Below, piece after piece: positions 1-13,400 of a stretch of 64,000 bases of DNA. The DNA lies in assembly GCA_037954235.1 (NCBI GenBank), contig JBBMOA010000002.1:7709009-7773008 (forward strand), in the 5' to 3' direction. Every line of letters starts with the position of its first letter. The stretch's first letter is position 1. The position numbers were made by a program, and so were the translations under genes. The notes under the pieces were generated by a model. The model made no database searches and was not told where the DNA came from. It worked only from the letters and a program-made list of their open reading frames with translations. The stretch comes from Aulostomus chinensis. Taxonomy: Eukaryota; Chordata; Actinopteri; Syngnathiformes; Aulostomidae.

Positions 1-191
1 ATGGAATGCATTTACCTCAAAATTGGAACTTGACATACAGTACAAGCAAACACCAATGCAGACATGGGAGAATGTCATGCAGAAATGACGGGGAGAACCA
101 GACAAGATGGCACATCCTCTTTGACTTGTTGGCTTCCCTCGTATCACCAGGCCTTATTGAGTTGAGTCTTCGGTCAAACAGCAGTACGCAC

Positions 192-340
192 CTTATTCAT
201 ACTGGGCTTTCCTCCATCCTGACGTTCCTCATCATCATCTTCATCTCGTTCTCTCTCACTGTCACTGCCGCTGCCTGAGGCGTTGCTGGGAGACCGGGGT
301 CTCTCCTGCTCCGAATCTGAACCAGATCCAGAGCCAGACT
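192..340 (-). CDS. leo1: leo1 coding exon 2
   Basis: The acceptor follows a long T tract ending TTTCAG. The exon is 149 nt, encodes a Ser/Gly/Asp/Glu-rich low-complexity stretch ending GGKPSMNK, and finishes in phase 0 at AAG|GTGCGT. Confidence 0.85.
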
Positions 341-2062
341 CTGAAAAAAAAAAAGAGAAGCAATTTTTGTTTTGTTTTTCCAGACAAATACTGCATGTTG
401 CCTGCTAAATGTTTCAGTACAGCACAGGAGAGTTTTCTCTCTTGCCCTGGCAGAGCAGTAGATTGTCAATAATTATTCATAAAACTGTCCCAAACTCTCT
501 AGATAGATAACACCAACATTCTGTTCTTGTTACTGACACTGCAATTACATATGAGACCATCAGAAATGGGATATGGGATATTTTCACTAACTAGTCTTTG
601 ACATTTAAGGGTCATGATGAACACTGCAGGGGCCGCGTGCTTGACAGAAAATTTTGACTCCTCCACAGAATTTATAATATAATAAAACATAATATGGTAT
701 AGTAATTCAGATGCCGTTTATTTGTTCATCTGTCCTTCAGCACAATTGCACAAAAAAGTATGCAATTTAATTAATAGGGAAGACAGTACATTTGGAGATA
801 GATTCACGATGATTATTATTTTCTTTACCTTATCAGAATGGGAACTTTAGTACTTTTTTGGGTCATTTTATGAATCAGGTAGACTTTCATGGAATTTTAC
901 AAGGAAAAAACCCCCACATATTTCTAATATATTTATAAATAAATCCCATCATCAGTTGTTGGTCTCATTCAAGCGTCCACATGTAGTTCTAGAGTGTGTT
1001 TTTGGCCTTGGTGGAGAAATGCCGTCTCCAGATGTCCTTCCAGATCATTTTTGTACCATGTGGTTATGTAAATATATATCTTTAAGTATTTCAATCACTG
1101 GATGAATCAAAAACAAATGATACTATTCAGTAATTTATCCCTCCCATTTCAGTAAACACTGCCTTCATGCAATAACTATCACACTGAACACATGAATGAG
1201 ATTATTCCACACTAATTTCAATGTAGATTACTGCCTCTCCTACATACATGGAAAAAACACACAATAATTAATTTTTTCCCCGTCAATGCTATACAAAAGT
1301 TCTACATTAGCAAAAGCATTCGATGCTTGACTGTAAACACTATTTAAACTGAAGTCGGTGTCTGCGGGGGTTGATGAGTGGATTCTATTTTCCTCAAAAA
1401 TATTAAAAATGTACTGTACATAATTTACAAATACAACTTGCTGCGAAATAATTCAGTCCACGCTCATTTAACCTCATTTCATACGCGATGCAGTAGACAT
1501 ATTACAAGTCAAACGCAAGGGAAGTAACTAACGATGCACCGGCACAATGCTTCCACCAGGTCAAGTTAACAGGTTATTAATTAAATACTCTCATAGATAC
1601 TGATTCACTTAAGGTCACAAAGCAGTGCAATGACGAGATGTAGAAACTGTACAACAGCAAATGCATGATAAAAAAGGTGTTGCAGCAGCGAAGACTTTCG
1701 ACCGACTCAACAACAAACAATATCGCCTCTGGTTAGCTTGCTAGCGAACTCGGTAAACATTAGCTAAAATAAAAGGCTAAAACATAAGACACGTAAATAG
1801 AAAAACTCACACAAGTAGCGTTTAGAAAACATTCCGATGTTGCCAATGACGCTTTCTTGCCTTACATGTCTTTAGGGAACTCTACCAGCGTAATATTACA
1901 GCTATTCCTTCATTAGGCTACAGCTAATTCCTCATCAGCAGGCGTCCCGACGCCTCGTGCAAACTGGCTCAATGTACAAAATCGGTTAAATGTGATTTCC
2001 GAACCTCGCTGGTCATTGTCGCTGTCCCCATCACTGCCGAACAATTCATCCATATCCGCCAT
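192..2062 (-). CDS. leo1: leo1, RNA polymerase-associated protein Leo1 (5' part, gene continues beyond the left edge)
   Basis: Leo1 is a nuclear subunit of the Paf1 complex, which travels with RNA polymerase II and promotes elongation and histone modification. Two coding exons are visible on the minus strand: 2005-2062 and 192-340. They join in phase 1 and encode the acidic, serine-rich N-terminus that starts MADMDELFGSDGDSDNDQR. This is close to the vertebrate Leo1 start (MADMEDLFGSD). It continues with SGSGSGSDSEQERPRSPSN and an Asp/Glu-rich run. The second exon ends in phase 0 at a GTGCGT donor. The first donor, G|GTTCGG, is weak. The intron between them (341-2004) shows no further exon. 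The conserved Leo1 core domain must lie left of the window. I see nothing supporting an exon in 1-191. The identity rests on the N-terminus and on the conserved neighbour tmod3. Confidence 0.9.
2005..2062 (-). CDS. leo1: leo1 coding exon 1
   Basis: The start codon is read at 2062-2060 in the context GAAATGGCGG. There are nineteen codons plus one base (phase 1) before the donor G|GTTCGG. It encodes MADMDELFGSDGDSDNDQR. Confidence 0.88.
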
Positions 2063-4690
2063 TTCTTCCGAACTCGTAGGTAACGTAACCTTTAGGAAAT
2101 AATAAATAGACCATGAGGGGGGAAGTTTCTGCTTCCGAGGTCAATCCGTGTAAAACCTCGACCATGTAGTGAGCCGTAAAGGCCAGGAGGGGGCGGTGTG
2201 ACGCCGGTCACAAAACCCAAGTCGGGACAACTGAACCCTTCCTCCGCTCCTGGATTGCCAAAACTTGATGGTGGGCCGTGGGCCAAAGGCAAGTGCAAAT
2301 ATGCAAATATGCAAAAACGTTAAAAGCATTTACCAAGTCCTCTTATTTTAATATTGTTAATTTTTTTTTTTTTTAAACAAATGTACATGACACTGGCCTG
2401 CCATTACAGGTCAGTTTTTAAGAGCTGGTAAGAGCCAAAGACCACAAATGTTCTGTAATATGTAAGTAGATAGATACTTTATTGATCCCATAGGATCAAA
2501 AAGTGCTTAATATAACCAACTGTAACATCAGGAACTGATGTGCTTCTGGGGCTGCACGGTGGTGCAGTGGTCAGCACTGTGGCCTCACAGTTAGGGGGTT
2601 CCAGGTTTGAGTCCCGACTCGGGATCTTTCTGTGTGGAGTCTGCATGTTATCCCTGTTCCTGTGTGGGTTCTCTCTGGTACTCCAGCTTCCTCCCACAGT
2701 CCAAAGACATGCAATTTGGGGACGAGGCTGATTGGATTCTCTAACTTGACTGTAGGTGTGAATGGTTGTTCGTCTCTGTATGTTGGCCCTGCGATGGACT
2801 GGCGACCTGTCCAGGGTGAACCCTGCAGATTAAATCAAACATCAGTTTTAGTGATGCCTCTCGCCCATAGATGCTGGGATAGGCTCCAGCCCACCCGCGA
2901 CCCTTACTAGTAAGGAATAAGCGGAAGACGATGATGGATGGATGGAGACGACGATGTGCTTCTGCTGCCAAATCGATACCTGGGTTTCCCACCTTTAAAT
3001 AAAAAATACCAGCAGCAATGATATACTGTATATTATCTGGGGAAAAAAAGTTATACTTGTAGTTACATTATTATTGTTATAATCTATGTATTTACTACTG
3101 TTACTACTGGTGGGCCAAATCAAACCTTCTGGTGGGCCACCTGCAGCCAGCAGGACCTTGAACCAAAGGCATTGACAACCAGCACATGTGCCCCATGTTG
3201 TCTGTCCATGTTTGAATTTTCCCCGCTGAGATATTTTTTGAAAATAGATTAAATCAAACATAAGTTTTAGAGATGCCCTGAGTGTTGACATGAAGACAGC
3301 ACTTACAAGCTTTCCACTTGACCTTCACACGCGTTATATGAGGCTGGATCCTGGAGTCAGGTGTGTGACAGAGGTTTACTCTCTGGTGCCCTGCCCTCAG
3401 TGCTTTCTTTGACTTTAGAACTCTTTGGAACTACTTAACATTTTCAGTGTCATCCAGCTAATGCAGCAATATGGCAACTGATGTATCTGTCAGCGCCAAC
3501 ATCCATCCGTGGAGTTTTTGTGTAACATGTACAAGTATTGTGTTACTGAGCACACATTGGATGAACTGAGAAGGTACTTGAAATTTTATCCTCAGATTTG
3601 TGTAATGTGGAAGGAGATGAACTGCGCTTGATCTCTCAAGGTCAAGGGTGATGTCTTTGGAGGGACTATTTTTGTCTGAGACAGGGGCGGAGATGCATGA
3701 AAACAGGGAGGTTTACTTTAATGTTGTACTGGGTCACCTTGTTAAGTTTTAGTCAGGTTGGTAAAGTCCTCTAGAATCCACAGGTTTAACTGAAAAACAA
3801 CACAAAAAAACAACATTTAAACATTTTGCCAGAAACCTTTAAAACCAATGTCTACTCCATATTGTATGTTTGTACTGACAGTGGTTGCTGTAGTCATGCT
3901 AAACCTGTCTGTTGCTTCTTATGATAACACAAAACTACTACTTCCATCAACATATGATACATTTAGTGTCAAATCAAATTATTTTTGGATTCAACAGATT
4001 ATTTTTATAATCAAATATCACATTTTGAAGGGTTCATCAGGCTTCAATAACACCTGACACCCTTCATCCTTAAACCATTATAATTTTCAATTAGAAAAAA
4101 ATATTGTGAGAAATTTAACTACTGTTCAGCTCAAATTAATAGGCGTTATTCCTAGAAAAGGAAGACCTCCTTGACCTCCTCCATCTGCCCCCAATTTAGA
4201 GGTTATTTTTTCTCTCGATTCCAGACTGAAGAGTGGTTTGCAGACAATTTTATGACTTCATCCTTTTTGTTTTTAAAAGTGCTTTTACGTTTCTCCTTTA
4301 ATTTGCTCAAAACTGAACTATTTGGCTATGTGAGTAATTTGTCAATAAAGAAAAACAAAGCTTTTCTGAAAACTTGCAACAGCATTTCTCCTCTTTTTAT
4401 GGTATTTTTTGATTGACCAGCAGATGGGGTATGTTCGTCAGATGTCTGATCTCATGTGTCATAGTTAAACATTAGCATACAGTAAATGAATAACAAAAGG
4501 CACGATATCACATTTGCTTTGAAACGTGTTGAAAATGATCGAATGTCTATTTAATAGCAGAAATACCTGTATTTCATGAGCTGCAACAGTTGAAGTTCTA
4601 ATATGATTGGCCCTTCAACAAAAAGGGGAGGGCTCACTTACACCATTGGCTACAAACGGAGAGACTCTTTGCTGATTGGTTTATTTAGAC
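2063..4690. other. intergenic, leo1 to tmod3
   Basis: This stretch separates two divergently transcribed genes. It holds one SINE copy (2549-2952), a 32-bp sequence shared by that SINE and 3247-3278, and CCAAT-like boxes near the right end. I see no coding exon. Confidence 0.6.
2549..2952 (+). mobile_element. tRNA-derived SINE, copy 1
   Basis: The head is GGTGCAGTGGTCAG, followed by a box-B-like GGTTTGAGTCCCG. The body is shared with the copies at 22170, 30777 and 39890, and the tail is GGATGG repeats. A perfect 12-bp target-site duplication GATGTGCTTCTG flanks it (2537-2548 and 2953-2964). An extra segment of about 32 bp interrupts the body at 2827-2858. Confidence 0.85.
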
Positions 4691-4700
4691 GTCAGTCAGA
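4601..4700 (+). promoter_or_regulatory. tmod3: tmod3 upstream promoter region with inverted CCAAT boxes
   Basis: Three ATTGG motifs (reverse CCAAT) occur at 4606-4610, 4645-4649 and 4675-4679. A CRE-like GACGTCA sits at 4688-4694. All lie just upstream of the CpG-containing segment that I take as noncoding exon 1. The transcription start itself cannot be fixed from sequence. Confidence 0.5.
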
Positions 4701-4709
4701 GAGGAGCGT

Positions 4710-4831
4710 CGCTCGCCGTGTTACCGCCCTTAACGCTGTGTAAGAACGCAGACAGACACTGCAGACATCGCTTTCACTGGGAAGACTGGTAACGAGTCAG
4801 AGGTCCTCTCGCTCCGTCCCATCACCCTCAG
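4710..4831 (+). other. tmod3: tmod3 noncoding exon 1 (5' UTR)
   Basis: A CpG-richer segment ends in a strong donor, CACCCTCAG|GTAAGA (exon end 4831). The next exon begins at an acceptor at 10248 and carries 73 bases of 5' UTR before the ATG. The start coordinate is approximate. The gap of 5.4 kb (4832-10248) would be tmod3 intron 1. Confidence 0.55.
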
Positions 4832-7800
4832 GTAAGATATACCCTCAGTGGTTTGAAAATATGCCAATTAATTAAAATAAGCGGGCCAGCTGGCCTGCTT
4901 TTACCCAGTATCACTTAAATGTGTGCCCTCTAGCTGTGTGGTTTAGCTAAACGGCTATCAGCTTGAGTCATCTATGAAGGTTAGCATGTTAGCTGCTAAT
5001 ACACATCACCGGACTATTTCGCAGTTGTGGCTCATATTGAGCAACCCACGAGTGGGTCCAGTTTGTGTCTTTGAGTGGGTCTTGTCGCGTACAAGCCAAG
5101 TTATATAACATTGCCTACAAACTTGGATGATGTTAATCACCAGCGACATGTTTACTGTCAGTGTGAAAACGATAAAGTTGACAACAGGAGATGGATGGAG
5201 GTGTTTAAGTAGGTTAACAGCCCCAAAACACAACGTACCTGTTGCTACGAGTGTAATGATGTTCACTGCAGTCACCACTCAGTCAGTTGCCAGTCTTAGG
5301 ATTCTGGTGTGTGGTGCGGTTTTTGATTTCTCGATTTAAACTCGGCCGCCCGATCCTCAGGGGCAGCCATAGGGGCTTCAGCTGGGAGAGGCTGTGTGCT
5401 CAGCTGCCTTGGTGCAGCAAGACCATTGTACCTGGCTGGGACACATTTCCTTGTTCAGGATCTTGGGCCTTCTCGAAGGTAGCCGGAGAAGCAGGGCTCG
5501 GTGGTGAATGAGGGGTGTGGTCCTTGTATCAAGCCGTCCGGTTTTAGAGTGCGGTTTCTTTATCATATCTCTGAATGCTGGGAGTCAGGTATTGTAGCTG
5601 CCTGGGGTGTATTGACTAAGCATTTTTTGATGATACTGCAGTGTTGTGTTGCTGTTAAACAGGCCCAGCAGATATGGTTGTTGTTGGTTTTTTAAAGCTA
5701 TATACAGTTGCGATTACCAAACCCTGCATCTCAGAAGCATCAACACGCCATACTTTTTGTATTATTTATACACTTGTTCTCATAAGTCACTGGCAAGCTG
5801 AAAAACTGGGTGCTCCAGCTGGGTACTCCTTGGAGTATTCCTGTTCTCATTATATAATAATTGTGTGTGTGTGTGTGTGTGTGTCCTCCGGCGTGTGCAT
5901 TGTGAAGACAATCATGCATGTTCGTTTCACAAACACTCCACTTCCTGCCTGGTCCTCCTCAGGTCTGCACAACAGTTTGAAGAACAGAAATGATGATTGC
6001 CATTTACTATTATGAATAGTTTTATTTTAAAGTGGCAAAGTAATTCATGTTTTCACCCACATCTGCTATTTTTGTTTTTTTTCCGTCTGTAAGCAGTGTG
6101 ACACCAATGTTACCTGATATTCATAAACTTTGGTGGGAAGTACAGTAAGACACTGTACATGTTTTTTTTTTTTTGTTTTTTTTGGCTAATCCATTTAACA
6201 CGAAGTAAAGTGCGTTCTTCTTCTTCATCATTGCCCTTCTGGCTCTATGTACCGGTCACATGATTTTTTTTTGTAATTTATGTGAATATACCCTTGTGTC
6301 GCTGTCTGTTTTCTATGATTCTGTGACCCTTTGGGCAGTCATACAAGTGCTGCACACCAGTGTAGGACAAAGGATAGTTGAGCTGCAACAGGATATAAAA
6401 TAAAGAGAATGAAAAAGAGGAGAGTAGGTGGGAGAAGGAAGCACATGCTCTTGTCTCATGGGGAAGTAGAGCTGGGTCATTCTAACTATAGTTTTTTTGT
6501 GTGTTGTTGGGGTGGTGTAATATAATAATGTACTAAGCAACCAGTGCATCTTGCTCATCTCTCAGTGGCAGTTACTTCATTTTCACCCCTGGGGATCGAA
6601 AAAAAGCACCCGACCTGGCTGTGGATTGTACAGACTGTGTTACAGATACATTTTAACTTACGTTTTTGTTTTAGCTGCTAAGGATTACGTAATAACTAGT
6701 TTCAGGGATGATGGACATCGCATCATACTCTGAACATGTTTTAAATGTTCTCACAACGAATGTGTCAGCTTGTGTTGAGCACATGTTAGAGAAATAGCTG
6801 AATTTTATTACCAGTATTTTTTTTATTGTTGTTGTTGTTGTTTAATTTAGTAAAACATTGTTTATTTGAAAACAACTGCACAAAAGGTTTGTTTCTGTTT
6901 TTTTGCAAGCTGAGAAATAGACATTTCAAATTTATCAGTAATGTAATTTTCTTGATAACCAAGCATGTACACTCATGATATACTTTTAATATATCACAAT
7001 TGCAATATTGTACACAGTAATTGGAATATAACTTTTTCACTAAACAGTGCAGCACTTTTGTAAACGTTACCTTTATAAAAGAGCAGGATGCCTCTCTAGT
7101 TGACCCCGAAAACATGTTGTGACGTAACTTAAAACAGAGGTAAATTATTCTAAAAAGTCAGATGACAACGATGGAAATTTTTGGCAACTTCACGTTTTTG
7201 TTTTATATCAAAAACCATTTGAAAGTGATCAATAGTCCACCAGTGAAAGGTTACAAGAATCCTCTTATTTCATGATTTTCCTACAGATCAGTTATTTGGT
7301 TGTTCAACTGATTTGGGAAACATTAGACAATATTTTCCCATTATGGAAGAAATTGAAATTGGTCTTTTAAATCCACCTGCATAAGCAATTTTTTTGTTTT
7401 TGTTGTATTAAAGCTTTGCAGGGCTGGGTGGCATGAAAGGAATAAACTATGTCCAAACATAGCACATAGGTGAGTGTTGGAAGGTCGAAGGTGAGTGCAG
7501 ACAGGTTTGCTGTATTATTGGCTCGGAGCCATCTGTTGTTATCTTGGAGGATTAGCAGAGAGGAGAAGGGGAATGGAATCAATCAGAGGAGGCTAATGGA
7601 TCCTCTCAGTGTCTTCTCCCTCTTCTGAGCCTCCAGCCATTATCTCTGTCTGCATGCACCATTACTCCTGTCCGAAAGTCCCCGGCCTCTCTGGAAGCAC
7701 CGGCCATTGCTTGAAATGTGTTGATTTATTTCTTGGTGGAGTGGAAAGTGGATTCTGAGGAAAGAGGGTATTATTGTAAATGGGGTTATTTTGAGCTGAC

Positions 7801-10248
7801 CTTGTCATAAGATCATTAAAACTGTGTGACTTAGCCCAGGCCACTTTCTCTAAATCCTGACCTCAAATGTCATCACTCCATTGCCTTCTGCCAGTCTTAG
7901 AATTTGTTTGAGCAGTTTCAGCAAATTAGGACCGTACACTCATAAATCCTACCTGACGTCATGCAGCATTCCCAGCTTTCCGTGCCCACGTTGGCTTGTG
8001 AAAGTTGGTGTGTCAGAGTTGGGTCTAGATCTGAGACTCTGAGCAGAATACATCATTGAAGTGAATCTATTAAAAGCACATTTCCTGACTCTGAAAACTA
8101 TAAAGAGAAATGCAAACATACTCACACGAAGCTTTCATATATTTCTGGTGTCCTGACAATCTCTGTTGATTAGGAAAGATGAACTAAATGATCCCCTCTC
8201 CAGACCACAGGCTTGGAATGAAGTCCCTAGAAACAAATCCTGGCATTCTTCCCTGAACACAGCACAAAAGTCCCAGAGGTTGATGCAGCCTGCAGAATAT
8301 TGTTAATTGATTTGAACACATTGTATTTTTAATGTATTATTCTGACATTGCAACATATTTGGAAAGGATAAAGATATCCGGAGTGTTGTGTTGGTTATAT
8401 TGATTCACTTCCATATGTAATTTTTAGAATTAGAAATGCACCAGGATATTTATCGACCCACAGACCGAAAAGGAATCTTCAAAGACGTGAGTAGGAGTTC
8501 TATGAACCTGTGCCGGAGAACTCGTCCCATCTGACCGTAAGTCTGTCGCAGTAAAATGAAACTGAACTGGATTCAGTACACAGAGAACTGTACAGAGGAA
8601 TGTTCAAGCAGGATAAAAGGCAATTTCAGAGCAAATGAATTCAGTTTCATGAAACTGAATTCAGTTTCAAGTTTATTGTATTGCAGTTTCAAGTCATAAA
8701 TTCAACTAAAAATGTGGCTATTAAAGTCCCGTGTTTTGATGCCGTGATTCAAGATGCCCAGTTGAAATAAAAATAAAAGTCATTCTAGTTCAGTTTGTAG
8801 CGACCCATAATTCAGCTTGTATAAACTGTAGTTATGTTTACGTCATCTTACAGCCCTTCACTTTCAGTCCATGTATTTAAAATGTTTCACCACCACACTC
8901 CAAAATTAGCTGTGTTGCTATTCAGAAAATGCGAGCCGAACTAATACTTCATTCAGCCCTGTTGCACCTCTCACTTCGATTTGCTGTATCCAAATGAACA
9001 ACTTTACAGTAGAATGTGATATTATTACTATGTGATCATCATGTTCATAAACTTCAGTTGAAGCCATCTGTGTTGACATTTTAGTCCAACCTCATCTGCT
9101 GGTGCTCAGGCTGGTAAATGACCCTGCAATGACCGGCAGATACATTTCAGTTTAAATGTGATTGTGTAATAGGGAAGGTGAGGGGAGGAATTAAGTCTGG
9201 ACAGAGCTGCAATTCTGGAGGCAAGAGCCTGTCAGACTGGTGAGGGAACTCCTTGGAGCAGGAGAAATCCCTCTGGCAGCTCCGGGGAAACGGCCCCAAA
9301 TGTTTAAAGAATCCTTTGCCAAACCGCAAAGTTGAGTATTTTTTCTTCTGTCACTGTGTTAAGAAAACATTTCTTTTTCTTTTCAACAATGATTTAAAGC
9401 AGTTGGATTGAAGGGAAGTCATTAATGTTCTTCAGGCTTTACAGGTAAAAACTATCAGGCTCCGAAATGACAAGAAAGCTTGCAGTGCAATAAGTATTCC
9501 CCATATTCATTTAAATAAATACACTGATGTACTGTTTTGTCCTGGCTTGTGGGAGCCTTAAATTCAGTGTAGTTTGCGATGTCCGTACAGTAAGTGCGTG
9601 AGGAGCCCTGCAGAGAATCTGGAAATCATGAGGTCATGTTGTGTTCAGGCTGTGGCGTGGGAGAGCAAACTGAAGGCTGAGGCCTCTCTTTTCTAGTTCA
9701 CAGCATACACACTCTGTCCCCGACTCTTTCACTTTTCCAAGCTCCATTTAATTTGCACTGTAGTCTTCTTGTACTTTTACTTTATTCCTGTGCGGTGTGA
9801 TATTACTCAAATAGGTTTTACCCTCAGACGAATGGATGACAAAAGTAGTGGATGGATACACTCGTGTGATGAGAATGAGCTGCTTTTCTTTGTCTCTGAG
9901 GTCACTGTTGTCTAAAGCAGCATAGAGCTGGTTTACAGGAAGAGTTACTGGCAGTCTTCATGGGAGCGGTCAGATGATTTTTCTGAGAGGGTTCTCTCCC
10001 TGTTCCAGCTGTGTTTGTTGCATCATTGCAGAGCCTTGTGTGCAGTGGGCCAGCTGTGATCACAGCCTGTGAATGTGACCCACTATTGTTTAGAGTGATG
10101 AGGTAAACAATGCGTGCCTCGGTTGGAAAGTTAAAAGTTCGGATTGACTTTTTTTTTAATCAGTGAAATGAAAAGATGAGTCCACACCTCCTCTTCCTTC
10201 ATGAATGTTTGTTTGATTGTGTGTTCTCCTGCCCTTGCTCATCTGTAG
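4832..10248 (+). other. tmod3: tmod3 intron 1
   Basis: No coding exon is recognised. Notable contents are (TG)12 at 5862-5884 and a 28-bp perfect palindrome at 8636-8663. The rest is AT-rich sequence without recognisable repeats. Confidence 0.5.
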
Positions 10249-10447
10249 GTAACCTCCCCCTGGACTGGAGCAACGAGCCCGTCTGCTGGTCAGCGTTGTC
10301 TTGTGAGCTGTAGTGGGCATCATGGCGTTGGCATACAAAAAGGACCTAGACAAGTACAAGGATCTGGACGAAGATGAAATCCTTAACAAGTTATCGGCAG
10401 AGGAACTCAAACAGCTGGAGACGGCCCTGGAGGAGATGGACCCTGAG
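10249..10447 (+). CDS. tmod3: tmod3 exon 2 (5' UTR plus first coding exon)
   Basis: The acceptor ATCTGTAG is at 10248. The ATG at 10322 was chosen because the frame encodes MALAYKKDLDKYKDLDEDE, the tropomodulin N-terminus. An in-frame upstream ATG at 10313 would add three residues and is absent from the family. The exon ends in phase 0 at GAG|GTTAGA. Confidence 0.93.
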
Positions 10448-13400
10448 GTTAGAGCCCTGATGTGGGGAGGACAGAGGAGTACTGTGGGAAAAAAGTTTAT
10501 TTTCAAGATAGAACCGATTTCCTGTTTTTTCCCGACTATCTTAAACCAAGAATCGAATAAGGACGCTACACTGAATCATAAACAACTGTTTAATACACAA
10601 CCCATGGTTCAAAACACATCTGAAACGCATGGTTTTGGTTCCAGAAAGAAAGAAAGAAAAGTTCCTTTTAGATTGTGTGTATTTTCTGAGTGTGTGGCAT
10701 ACTGTATATACACACACACACACTGTTGAATGGACTTTGTGCTTGCTTTTCCGAGTCAAACAAAGCAGAGGAGAGCACAGTCTAACGCAGCTGCTTTTAT
10801 TTTGACTGGTCAAACTTCAGCGCTTTATCCATCGCATTCATCATGAGCAGAGTTGCGTCTTTAACTGCATTTGGGAGGTTTGTTGGGGTTGAAGGTCACT
10901 GCAGAGTCATGTCTTTAGTTTGCAGGAGGAAATGGGCGCTGCAAAGATTGTAACAATCTGGAGAGTAGCATGTTCTGTCATTCAAAGCTGTTGTTTCGTC
11001 ATCGCTCCACAGGCCAAGTAACTCCTCTCCCAACACGCTCACCTCCAGTAGTTTCTGGCACATCAGTGACATAGTGGTGATGTAGTAATGAATGATGTAT
11101 TTCAGGCCACAGATGTTATTTCAGTTTTATTTTATTTAAGTTATTTCAGGCCTCAGGCCAAGTGCCCCTTTTTTTCAAAGGGCCTGATTGGAGCCGATCT
11201 GATATGTGTGTCAGAGAAGCCTCGTCACCAAGCTTTACACTTCTATGATGATTCCACTGTAGGCTGCAAAAAGAAAGCAAAATGCACCTAATCCAGTAAT
11301 GAGCAATCGGTGGACTTAGTAGTAGGTTTAACACATCATGAGGAATCTCTCTATAAAGTGAAGAGTGCTGTGGTTGCGGTCCTAAATTCAACTGTACGCA
11401 GGAAGGGTGGAGGAGTAGAGGGACTCCGTGGCCTCTCTGGATGCTGCTCAGGAAATTTAGGGCTTGGGTTTCTACTGCTCCTCTGCACGTTTTCCACAAA
11501 TGTTTTGCCGCAATGTTTTTCAGAATGCTTATAAAACCCAGCCTTTCTTTACTCTTGCATTTCATAACTGTATGGTGATGCAAGGGTCAGGGGAGTAGAG
11601 GTCATGCTGGGAGAGGTGTAGGGGAGAGAAACAGAATATAAACACACAATATGAAAGAATCAGCGGCAAGAAGTGTTGTTTTTGTTTTGTTTTGTTTTTT
11701 AATTCAGTGATTTTTACAGACTGTATGAAATTTGAACGAATGCAGCCACATCTAGATACATCGGTGAATTGTCACACCCTAAGTCTGAAATGCCAGAGTA
11801 TGTAAACTGAAGAAAATCATACCCTTGAGTGGAACAGATGAGGGGAAGGGCATATACCAAAAAGGATATGATGTACGCACTTCCTTGAATGCATTGCAGT
11901 CTTAAATCAGGGAATTTTGCATCCAGCCACGCTTCTCAGTTCTAGTCTCCTTTCCCTGGCTGAGAAAAGAACTTAATGGGCAAGTCTAAGTAGCAACAGC
12001 TACATCAACATGCTGCCAAGTGTTTGTGTGTTTGTCAGCAGAGCAGTAGCCCCCCTCCGGTGCCTTGGCATTAAAGTGGGTGAGACAAGTCCCCCAACAT
12101 GGTGGCCACACAAAGCTCACAGGAAACTCTGCACTGCTGCTGGTGTCCATGCACTTCTTCTGTTATTTTGGTTCTCCAGTATTCTGAATGGGCCTATTTC
12201 AAACAAGAAAAGTGTTGACTCTGGTTTTTTTTTTGGGGGGGGGGTGTAATGGTCAAAAAGTACTGCTGCATTTGACTTCTACCGATGAATGATTGTACTC
12301 TGCAGTACTGCATCCTCCAGCTGTATTAGAGCTCCGAAATTGGTATTGAAAAGGAAATGGTTAACCTGTGGTTGTATGAAGTGTTGCTCTGTATTTGCTC
12401 CACACAAGAGGGTGATTAGTAAAACAGTCTTTCAACGTATTGTCCAGTAATGAAATTTGCCCCCTCCCCTGCCTCTTCAGTGCTGAGAGACATACAGCAT
12501 TACAGCTGTGCTGCCTAGATTTCCATCACAACAAATCTCTGCTTTGTTTTATCACACTGTTGAACCTCAAAACAGTGAGTCAGCAATGTTGAAGTTAACA
12601 CCCTATACACCTAGAACCATTTTGGTTAACTGTCAGCATGTCTATTCATAGAATTAAATATTTTGTTTTTGCTTAACAAAACCAAATGTTTCAGTTTTAC
12701 CTTTTTTGTAAGTGCTTATTTGGACACTTCTTTGTGTGAGTCGTCATAGCCCTGAGAATATCCTATATTTGACATTAGCGGGCCTGCCAGGTCTTGAGTT
12801 TGATTCCTAGATGCTATAAGCATCTTTAGGGTTTGGGACTGAGTTTCTTTTATTAAATATGCAATGAAGTTGTGATTTATCTCAACTGACTGAACAATCC
12901 TGGGATTAACTCAATTAAAGACTTTGAAGGTTCCACTTTAATAGCTAATAACACAAGCGGATATGTTCAATCATACAAATGTATATCGACTTATATTATT
13001 TCCAGGTTCAAATCTGAAGTTAAAGAGAAGCTACACTTTCACATACTGAAGACAGCAAGTCTCTAGGAAGTGTATTTTGATACTTTCTTAGCTCACTGGT
13101 ATCACACATCTCCTTGTTTCCTCCAGAATGCTCTTCTTCCTGCGGGTTTGCGCCAGAAAGACCAGACAACTAAGAAGGCAACAGGCAACTTTGACAGAGA
13201 AGCACTCCTCAAGTACCTGGAGAAGGAAGCCATTGAGCACAAGGACCGAGAGGACATCGTGCCCTTCACTGGGGAGAAAAAAGGTGTGTGTGCTGGTCTA
13301 CATGAATCCGCTGTAAAGCATAGGAAAAAAAAAAACTTTTGCATTCTAAAATAAAATTGCATATTTTCAACAGGAATGTCTGGAAAGGAAGTGTGTTATA

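Noticed and set aside
10313..10321. Upstream in-frame ATG of tmod3 (MGI before MALAYKK)
   Set aside because: Tropomodulins start at MAL; the extra three codons are not seen in the family and the second ATG has a good context.
11146..11583. 145-codon minus-strand frame inside tmod3 intron 2
   Set aside because: No recognisable domain, no splice or promoter signals, and ordinary composition; within chance for an intron of this size.
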